Part shown: piece by piece, positions 8,872-13,945 of the stretch
How the letters are laid out: each line of letters starts with the position of its first letter
How positions within the stretch are numbered: position 1 is the first letter of the stretch
DNA from: Hyphomonadaceae bacterium
GTDB lineage: Bacteria > Pseudomonadota > Alphaproteobacteria > Caulobacterales > Aquidulcibacteraceae
DNA: 13,945 nt
NCBI GenBank assembly: GCA_016791325.1
Contig: JAEUMU010000240.1
Coordinates: forward strand, 1 to 13,945
Direction: 5' to 3'
Notes under the pieces: model-generated
Database searches by the model: none
The model's input: only the letters and a program-made list of their open reading frames with translations
Told to the model about the DNA's origin: nothing
Program-made: the position numbers and the translations under genes

Positions 8872-10317
8872 ATGACGCTCTCGTTCCGTTCCGACGCCTA
8901 CATCGACGGCCAGTGGCGCACTGCCGCGCGCCGCTTCAAGGTGTACAATCCCGCCACACAGAAAGTCGTGGCTGAGGTTCCTGATCTCGCCGCTGCGGAC
9001 GCAGAAGCCGCCGTGGCCGCCGCCCACCGTGCGCTCCCGCCCTGGGCGGCGAAAACCGCGAAGGAGCGCGCCGCCATCCTCACCGCCTGGTTCGATTTGA
9101 TGATCGCCGATCTTGATCGCCTCGCCGGGCTCATCACGCTTGAAGGCGGCAAGCCGCTCACGGAAGCCAAGGGCGAGGCCGCCTACGGCGCGGCCTTCAT
9201 CGAATGGTTTGCCGAAGAGGCCAAGCGCGCTTATGGGCGCACCATTCCCACCACCGCGGCCTCGCGCCGCTACATCACGCTGAAGCAGCCGGTAGGCGTG
9301 TGTGCGGCCATCACGCCGTGGAATTTTCCGATGGCAATGATCACGCGCAAGGCCGGGCCCGCTTTGGCTGCGGGCTGCAGCATCGTGCTGAAGCCGCCGC
9401 ACCAGACACCGCTCACCGCCCTCGCCCTGGCCGAGCTGGCCGAAAAAGCCGGCGTTCCCGCCGGTCTCTTCAACGTCGTCACCACCGATACGCACACGGC
9501 CGACGTCGGGCGCGTGCTGTGCGAAAGCCCGCTGGTGCGCAAGTTTTCCTTCACCGGCTCCACCGCCATCGGCAAAAAGCTGGGCGCGGCCTGCGTGGGC
9601 TCAACGGTCAAGCGCGTCTCGCTTGAGCTCGGCGGCAACGCGCCGCTGCTGGTGTTCGCCGACGCCGATCTTGATCTCGCCGTCAAAGGCGCTGTCGCCT
9701 CCAAGTTCCGCAATGCCGGTCAAACCTGCGTCTGCGCCAATCGCATTCTGGTGGAGCATGCGATCTATGACGCCTTCTCCGCCAAGCTTGCCGAAGCCGT
9801 GCGCCAGCTCAAAGTCGGCCCGGGCGATCAGCCAGGCGTCGAAATCGGCCCGCTGATTGACGAAAAGGCGATCCAAAAGGTCACCGAGATGGTCGGCGAC
9901 GCCATCGGCGGCGGCGCAAAGGCGCTGGTCGGCGGCGCGCGCAGCGAAGCCGGCGCCCAATTCTTCCAGCCCACCGTGCTGGCCGATGTCACCCGGCAGA
10001 TGCGCGTCAACACTGAAGAGATATTCGGCCCGGTTGCGCCGCTCATCCGTTTCCGCAGCGAAGATGAAGCCGTCGCCATCGCCAACGATACGCCCTTCGG
10101 CCTGGCCGCCTACTTCTTCACGCGTGACATCGCCCGCGCCTGGCGCGTGGCGGAACGCATCGAGGCCGGCATGGTGTCGATCAATGAAGGCGTTTACTCC
10201 AACGAGGTCATTCCGTTCGGCGGCGTCAAGGAAAGCGGCCTCGGCCGCGAAGGCGGCGTCGAAGGCCTTGAAGAATATCTCGAAACCAAGTTCGTGAATT
10301 TCGGCGGCGTTGCGTGA
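8872..10317 (+). CDS. gabD: Succinate-semialdehyde dehydrogenase, NAD(P)-dependent
   Basis: 481 residues, the usual length of GabD. It oxidises succinate semialdehyde to succinate, the last step of the 4-aminobutyrate shunt, in the cytoplasm. ALDH landmarks: PWNFP (149-153) with Asn151, cofactor Lys174, FTGSTAIG (227-234), general base Glu252 in LELGGNAP, and catalytic Cys286 in GQTCVCAN; the second Cys288 is the redox partner seen in this subfamily. NEVIPFGGVKESGLGREG near the C-terminus is characteristic of GabD and the whole protein resembles E. coli GabD closely. The position after Lys174 reads KPPHQTP, with His177 where E. coli has Ser, at a site that influences NAD versus NADP preference. 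No gabT or GABA transporter is in the window. It heads a plus-strand operon; the next gene overlaps its stop (GTGA). Confidence 0.95.
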   Translation: MTLSFRSDAYIDGQWRTAARRFKVYNPATQKVVAEVPDLAAADAEAAVAAAHRALPPWAAKTAKERAAILTAWFDLMIADLDRLAGLITLEGGKPLTEAKGEAAYGAAFIEWFAEEAKRAYGRTIPTTAASRRYITLKQPVGVCAAITPWNFPMAMITRKAGPALAAGCSIVLKPPHQTPLTALALAELAEKAGVPAGLFNVVTTDTHTADVGRVLCESPLVRKFSFTGSTAIGKKLGAACVGSTVKRVSLELGGNAPLLVFADADLDLAVKGAVASKFRNAGQTCVCANRILVEHAIYDAFSAKLAEAVRQLKVGPGDQPGVEIGPLIDEKAIQKVTEMVGDAIGGGAKALVGGARSEAGAQFFQPTVLADVTRQMRVNTEEIFGPVAPLIRFRSEDEAVAIANDTPFGLAAYFFTRDIARAWRVAERIEAGMVSINEGVYSNEVIPFGGVKESGLGREGGVEGLEEYLETKFVNFGGVA

Positions 10318-10592
10318 GTGAGTTCGCCTTCGTTTACGTGCTCGGCAGCGTGCGCGGGAGCGAACGGCGAACCTATGTCGGCTGGTGCCTCGATCTTGAT
10401 AAGCGCCTCAACGCCCACAATACCGGCGCCGGCGCGCGCTCCACGCGGGGCCGCAGCTGGAAGCTGCTCTACGCCGAGCGCCACGTCTCCCGGCGCGAAG
10501 CCATGCGCCGCGAAGTTGTCCTCAAGCGCGAGCGCACGTTCCGCGCCGCCCTTGCCCAAGCGCTCGATCCTCCAACCGGGAAAACGCCATGA
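10314..10592 (+). CDS. Small GIY-YIG endonuclease-domain protein (YhbQ/UPF0213-like)
   Basis: 92 residues, essentially a single GIY-YIG domain. All core positions are present: FVYVL (6-10) for GIY, TYVGW (20-24) for YIG, catalytic Arg31 in LDKRLNAHN with His35, the GARSTRGR loop (40-47), and Glu67 plus Lys71 in RREVVLKR. It should therefore be an active nuclease fold on DNA; the cellular role of this stand-alone family is poorly defined (repair or DNA processing has been proposed). The GTG start lies inside the gabD stop codon and its own stop overlaps the start of the PhzF gene (ATGA), so it is translationally coupled on both sides. There is no good ribosome site of its own. Confidence 0.9.
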   Translation: MSEFAFVYVLGSVRGSERRTYVGWCLDLDKRLNAHNTGAGARSTRGRSWKLLYAERHVSRREAMRREVVLKRERTFRAALAQALDPPTGKTP

Positions 10593-11485
10593 GCCTCAAG
10601 TTCGCTACCTATGACGTGTTCACCGATACGCCGTTGGCCGGCAATCCGCTCGCCGTCGTGTTCGGGGCCGATAGCCTAAGCGATGCGCGCATGCAGGCCA
10701 TTTCGCGCGAGTTCAATCTTTCGGAGACGATTTTTGTCTGCGCGCCGGCCTACGCACAGCACGCCGCAAGCGTGCGCATCTTCACGCCCGGCAAAGAGCT
10801 GCCCTTCGCCGGCCATCCCACCATCGGCTGCGCCATCGCCGTCGCCGAAACTCAGCACAACTCTGATGGTCCGCGCGATATTCTGCTGGTGCTGGAAGAA
10901 CGCATCGGCCCCGTGCGCTGTGCGGTGAAGCTCGCCGCCGAAGGCGCAAGCTTCGCCGAGTTCAGCGCACCCAAGCTTTCCGAACCCGCCGGCGCCGATC
11001 CCAGCATCGAAGCTGCGGCCCACGCGCTGGGGCTCGCGCCTGCCGATATTGGCTTTGGCGGCCACAAGCCCTCGCTCTTCTCCGCTGGCGTGCCGTTCGC
11101 CATGATCCCGCTCGCCAGCATCGATGCGTTGGCGCGCGCCAGAGTGCGCGGCTCCACGTCCGAGGCGCTCGGCGCGACGGAGGTGTTCGCCTATACGCGC
11201 GCGGCGGCGCAGGAGCCCGCCTCCTTTCGCGCCCGCATGTTCGCTCCCGACATCGGCATCGCCGAAGATCCCGCCACCGGCGGGGCTGCGGCCGCTTTCG
11301 CAGGCGTGGTGGCGCGGTTCGAGGATCTGCCGGATGGCTGGCACACGCTGCCGATCCAACAGGGCGTGGAAATGGGCCGCCCCTCGCTGATCGGGCTTGA
11401 GCTGCAGCTTGAAAACGGCGCCCTCGCCGGCGCGCGCATCGCCGGCAAGGCGGTGAAGCTCAGCGAAGGCGTGCTATACATCTGA
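10589..11485 (+). CDS. PhzF-family protein (isomerase/epimerase-like)
   Basis: 298 residues. Two diaminopimelate-epimerase-like halves with the PhzF landmarks: DVFTDTPLAGNPLAVV (9-24), catalytic Glu46 in FNLSETIF, ELPFAGHPTIG (70-80) with His76, and EDPATGGAAAAFAG (226-239) with Asp227. These match Glu45, His74 and Asp208 of phenazine PhzF, which isomerises a dihydroanthranilate. There are no other phenazine genes here, so this is one of the many PhzF homologues of unknown substrate. The start overlaps the end of the GIY-YIG gene by four bases (ATGA), and the downstream hydroxylase starts 4 nt after the stop. Family confidence is high; the reaction is unknown. Confidence 0.93.
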   Translation: MSLKFATYDVFTDTPLAGNPLAVVFGADSLSDARMQAISREFNLSETIFVCAPAYAQHAASVRIFTPGKELPFAGHPTIGCAIAVAETQHNSDGPRDILLVLEERIGPVRCAVKLAAEGASFAEFSAPKLSEPAGADPSIEAAAHALGLAPADIGFGGHKPSLFSAGVPFAMIPLASIDALARARVRGSTSEALGATEVFAYTRAAAQEPASFRARMFAPDIGIAEDPATGGAAAAFAGVVARFEDLPDGWHTLPIQQGVEMGRPSLIGLELQLENGALAGARIAGKAVKLSEGVLYI

Positions 11486-11489
11486 CGCG

Positions 11490-12341
11490 ATGGAGCACGC
11501 CGCCACCTTCCTCACCGCCCGGCTTGAAGCACTTTGGGCTGCGCTCTCTGGCCTTGCGCTGCCCGCGCTCATTTTCGCAGCGATCGCCTTGGCGGCCGGG
11601 GGCGTCGAGGCATTGCGCAAAGCCCGCGCCGCGGCGGGCGAAGTGCGCACCAACGCGATTCTGTTCGCGCTCGACATCGTGTTTGTCACGCCGCTCCTGG
11701 TGCTGTTGCTCGCCGCGAGCGGCGCCTTCATCCAACGCCACGGCCTCTCGCTCGACCTTGATTGGGGCGCGCTGCCGGTGTGGGCTGTGGGCCTCACCGC
11801 CGTTTTCGCGGGCGACTTCATCGGCTATTGGCGCCATCGCCTGGAGCATGTCGCCGCGCTCTGGCCCGCGCACGCCATCCACCATAGCGACACCTGCATG
11901 ACCTGGACCACCGGGGTGCGCTTCCATCCGTTCAACCGCGTTACCACCGCGCTGATCGACACGTCCTTCCTGGCCATGCTGGGCTTTCCGCCTTGGGCGC
12001 TCGTCGTCAACGGGCTGGTGCGCCACTATTATGGCCTCTTCATCCATATGGATCTGCCGTGGACCTACGGGCCGCTGCGGCGCGTCTTCGTCTCGCCCGC
12101 CATGCATCGATGGCATCACGTGCGCGACGCAGAAGGTGGGGGCGTGAACTTCGCCACCGTGTTTTCCGTGTTTGATCAGGCGTTCGCCACCTATTACGTG
12201 CCAGGCCCTTGCACCGCGCCTCTGGGCGTGCGCGACGCAATCGGGCGCGGCGCGCTGGCGCAATTGGCGTGGCCGTTCCAGGCGGCGTGGGCTTGGCTTA
12301 CGTCCCGGCGCGTGGCCCGCCCTGCCGGCGCTGCGGAATAA
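11490..12341 (+). CDS. Sterol desaturase / fatty acid hydroxylase family membrane enzyme
   Basis: 283 residues. The eight-histidine di-iron signature is complete: HRLEH (116-120), HAIHH (128-132) and HRWHH (206-210), with extra His146 and His186 nearby that may complete the metal site. Hydrophobic segments near 17-38, 55-79, 95-112 and 155-176 make it an integral membrane protein, with the His boxes on the cytoplasmic face as is usual. Members use O2 to hydroxylate or desaturate lipids, carotenoids or sterol-like molecules; no carotenoid or hopanoid gene is present to narrow this down. Last gene of the gabD operon. Start ATG 11490-11492 follows the PhzF stop by 4 nt, without a strong ribosome site, so coupling is likely. 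Confidence 0.92.
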   Translation: MEHAATFLTARLEALWAALSGLALPALIFAAIALAAGGVEALRKARAAAGEVRTNAILFALDIVFVTPLLVLLLAASGAFIQRHGLSLDLDWGALPVWAVGLTAVFAGDFIGYWRHRLEHVAALWPAHAIHHSDTCMTWTTGVRFHPFNRVTTALIDTSFLAMLGFPPWALVVNGLVRHYYGLFIHMDLPWTYGPLRRVFVSPAMHRWHHVRDAEGGGVNFATVFSVFDQAFATYYVPGPCTAPLGVRDAIGRGALAQLAWPFQAAWAWLTSRRVARPAGAAE

Positions 12342-12355
12342 GCGCCCCTGGGCGC
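12342..12355. terminator. Weak hairpin between converging genes
   Basis: GCGCC and GGCGC pair around CCTG directly after the hydroxylase stop and just beyond the stop of the minus-strand zinc-ribbon gene. There is no T-tract on either side, so it is at best a weak or Rho-assisted terminator. Confidence 0.25.
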
Positions 12356-12362
12356 CCGCCGA

Positions 12363-12545
12363 TCAGATGGGCAGGAACTCCGCCCCCGCCAGCGCCACGC
12401 GATCCTCTTCACGCGCGAGCTCAAACGAAGAGCAGCAACGCGCGCAGTAAGCGACATCCCCAACGATGGTGCGAAACGTAGACCGCCGCCGCTGCAGCGG
12501 CGTTTCGCAAGTCGGACAAGGCTCGCCGATTTTTTTCTCGAGCAT
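12363..12545 (-). CDS. Small zinc-ribbon protein
   Basis: 60 residues. CPTC (10-13) and CARCC (34-38) are spaced as the two knuckles of a zinc ribbon, with a short strand-rich linker RSTFRTIVGDVAY between them, and an acidic C-terminal tail. The protein should bind one Zn2+; its partner or target (nucleic acid or protein) is unknown. I chose ATG 12543-12545 because GGAG lies 8 nt upstream and the cysteines begin soon after; the open frame continues upstream to about 12737 but that extension lacks a ribosome site and looks noncoding. It is convergent with the hydroxylase gene and lies 145 bases downstream of the MmcQ/YjbR-like gene on the same strand. Family name not recognised. Confidence 0.7.
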   Translation of the reverse strand: MLEKKIGEPCPTCETPLQRRRSTFRTIVGDVAYCARCCSSFELAREEDRVALAGAEFLPI

Positions 12546-12570
12546 CCGTGCGTCTCCGATGCCGTCACAA

Positions 12571-12584
12571 TAATGCATTAATGC
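12571..12584. repeat. Overlapping AT-rich palindromes upstream of the zinc-ribbon gene
   Basis: TAATGCATTA (12571-12580) and GCATTAATGC (12575-12584) are both perfect 10-bp palindromes and share six bases, in an AT-rich island of a GC-rich region, 25-39 bases before the zinc-ribbon start codon. Candidate promoter or operator; no protein can be assigned. Confidence 0.3.
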
Positions 12585-12690
12585 TGAACAGAACCTTGCG
12601 GCCGTGCTCACAACGCCTGAGATGCGGGTTCCGATCACGCACGAGGCGCCGCCCACGCGGATGTGATCGATTGCCGGGCAATACGCGCTG

Positions 12691-13032
12691 CTAGCGCTTG
12701 GTGCGCCGCGCTTTCGGCTTGGGCAGCGCCAGCGCATGCGCGGCCTTCAGCGCCGAACGCACCAGCGCCGCATCGGCGCGCGCCAAGTCGCAGCTGGCCA
12801 TGCCCATACGGCCCCAGCCGCCCGGCAAAGGCGCGACCACGCCCGGCGCCTGCTCGCAGAAAAATTCCTGCGTAGGTGGGTCGAACATCAGGTTCACCTG
12901 CGCGGCATCGGGCGGAAAGGTCGCAAAAATTTTGCGTGAGGTGCGAAACGCCGGGCGATCCACATGGACCACCTCCACCGCTCCCTCCAACGCCAGCGCC
13001 CACCCGCGCACCTGGGCTTTGCTCACTGCCAT
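12691..13032 (-). CDS. MmcQ/YjbR-like protein
   Basis: 113 residues. The MmcQ/YjbR (DUF419) pattern is visible: a central RPAFRTSRKIFATF (26-39), a strand NLMFDPPTQEFFCEQ (47-61), then PLPGGWGRMGMASCDL (68-83) with the conserved Trp-Gly core, and a final helix ADAALVRSALKAAHAL. The tail is strongly basic (KPKARRTKR). The family is a CyaY-like or DNA-binding-like fold of unknown function, sometimes placed near mitomycin-resistance or regulatory genes. Start ATG 13030-13032 has only a weak ribosome site. It is divergent from the metallopeptidase gene (102-base gap) and probably cotranscribed with the zinc-ribbon gene downstream. Confidence 0.82.
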   Translation of the reverse strand: MAVSKAQVRGWALALEGAVEVVHVDRPAFRTSRKIFATFPPDAAQVNLMFDPPTQEFFCEQAPGVVAPLPGGWGRMGMASCDLARADAALVRSALKAAHALALPKPKARRTKR

Positions 13033-13134
13033 GCCGCCATTCTAGCATGCCCGCCGGCGGCGCCGTCGGGCCAGCAAGGCGCGGCATAATCGTGCGTTGC
13101 GGGGCGGGCCCGAAAATGGGAGCTTCCGCGCCCC

Positions 13135-13945
13135 ATGGCGTCCCCCCGCAGATCAAGATCCCGCTCAAGGGCGATCGAGCCAGCATGGGCCGGCCTTCCC
13201 GACCGCGAGTTGCTGCAAACGCCGCTCAAGGATCTGAAGCTGCGCATCGAGGGCGGCTGGCTGGAACGCTGCGTCGCCGCCATGGAGGGCGAACTCGCCG
13301 CGCGCGGACTGCGCATCAAGCCCCATGTCTGGCTGTCTGATGAATGGTTCAGCCCGCCCGAAACGCCGGGCATCGCCATCCCCTTCTATCTCGCCCACCC
13401 GCGCCTGATGCGCCTTGAGCGCAAAATGATGTTGGAGGTCGAAGGCGGCAGCCCGGCCGAGTGCATGCGCTTGCTGCGCCACGAAGCCGGCCACGTCGTG
13501 CAATACGCCTACGGCGTTCACCGCCGGTCGCACTGGCGCAAGCTGTTCGGCAACGCCGCCAAGCCTTATCCCGATCACTACCGGGCCAATCCCGCCAGCC
13601 GAAACCACGTCCAGCATCTGCGCCGCTGGTACGCACAGTGCCATCCGGACGAGGATTTCGCCGAAACCTTCGCCGTCTGGCTCACCCCACGCGCGAACTG
13701 GCGCAAGCGCTACGCGGATTGGCCCGCGCTCGCCAAGCTCGACTATGTGGATGCGCTGATGGGCGAACTCGCCGGCGTGCGGCCTTCGGCGCGCCCGCGT
13801 TTCAAGGTCGATCCGCTTTCCAAACTTTCCGGCACGCTGGGCGAACACTACCAAGCCAAGCGCAATCGTTACGCCATCGATACGCCAAGCGTGTTCGATC
13901 GCGATCTCAGGCGCATCTTTTCCGATGCGCCGCGCCATCGCGAAG
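13135..13945 (+). CDS. Putative zinc-binding metallopeptidase (3' truncated by the window)
   Basis: The frame runs from ATG 13135 to the window edge without a stop; 270 residues are visible. HEAGH (116-120) is an HExxH zinc motif, and PDEDFAETFAVWL (171-183) supplies a likely third ligand Glu177. Flanking stretches HVWLSDEWFSPP (64-75), YLAHPRLMRLE (85-95) and SRNHVQHLRRWYAQCHP (155-171) match my recollection of an alphaproteobacterial family annotated as putative zinc-binding metallopeptidase. There is no signal peptide: the N-terminus is short and basic (SPRRSRSRSR), so it is probably cytoplasmic. Substrate unknown. The start is chosen as the ATG giving the family-like AWAGLPDRELL opening; the true start could be slightly different. 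It is divergent from the MmcQ/YjbR-like gene. Confidence 0.83.
   Translation, partial: MASPRRSRSRSRAIEPAWAGLPDRELLQTPLKDLKLRIEGGWLERCVAAMEGELAARGLRIKPHVWLSDEWFSPPETPGIAIPFYLAHPRLMRLERKMMLEVEGGSPAECMRLLRHEAGHVVQYAYGVHRRSHWRKLFGNAAKPYPDHYRANPASRNHVQHLRRWYAQCHPDEDFAETFAVWLTPRANWRKRYADWPALAKLDYVDALMGELAGVRPSARPRFKVDPLSKLSGTLGEHYQAKRNRYAIDTPSVFDRDLRRIFSDAPRHRE

Noticed and set aside
11460..12263. 267-codon minus-strand open frame opposite the hydroxylase
   Set aside because: The plus frame contains all three histidine boxes; the minus product is low-complexity and unlike any family I know.
12669..12706. Short inverted repeats (ATTGC/GCAAT and GCGCT/AGCGC) after the MmcQ/YjbR-like gene
   Set aside because: The stems are only 5 bp with 3-base loops and no T-tract follows; too weak to call a terminator.
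13165..13938. 257-codon minus-strand open frame at the right edge
   Set aside because: The plus frame carries HEAGH and continues beyond the window; the minus frame is its antisense shadow.

Overview
This is a gene-dense, high-GC window with short intergenic gaps (none over 300 bases), Tat and lipoprotein signals, and protein families typical of Alphaproteobacteria. A Caulobacterales/Hyphomonadales-type genome is plausible, but that is inference from gene style; there is no rRNA or other taxonomic marker here. I see no tRNA, rRNA, CRISPR array, transposase, integrase or phage gene, so it reads as ordinary chromosome.

Layout. (1) 2-1311, plus strand: the coiled-coil C-terminus of a truncated gene, a start/stop-overlapping membrane-anchored protein with a von Willebrand A-like core, then a degenerate GIY-YIG-fold protein. 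(2) 1355-3102, minus strand: a pirin and a membrane PAP2 phosphatase. (3) 3242-3475, plus strand: a small Ala-rich lipoprotein, ending at a strong hairpin terminator that also separates it from clpB. (4) 3545-8730, minus strand: the disaggregase ClpB, a Tat-type amidohydrolase and a tandem universal stress protein. (5) 8872-12341, plus strand: a tightly packed operon of gabD (succinate-semialdehyde dehydrogenase), a canonical small GIY-YIG protein, a PhzF-family protein and a sterol-desaturase/fatty-acid-hydroxylase membrane enzyme; the junctions are GTGA and ATGA overlaps and a 4-nt gap. (6) 12363-13032, minus strand: a 60-residue zinc-ribbon protein and a MmcQ/YjbR-like protein. (7) 13135 to the window edge, plus strand: a putative HEAGH zinc metallopeptidase, cut off by the end of the window.

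How it fits together. clpB and the universal stress protein share a stress/protein-quality theme on the same strand, separated by the amidohydrolase. The gabD operon mixes one well-understood catabolic enzyme with three genes of unknown substrate, so co-expression is clear but a joint pathway is not. Most start codons are decided by good Shine-Dalgarno sequences, and two of these (amidohydrolase, gabD) lie inside predicted hairpins.

I found no strongly supported novel system. The best leads are the truncated coiled-coil/vWA-like membrane pair at the left edge, the catalytically degenerate GIY-YIG protein, the small GIY-YIG gene embedded in a metabolic operon, and a 20-bp inverted repeat in front of the pirin gene.
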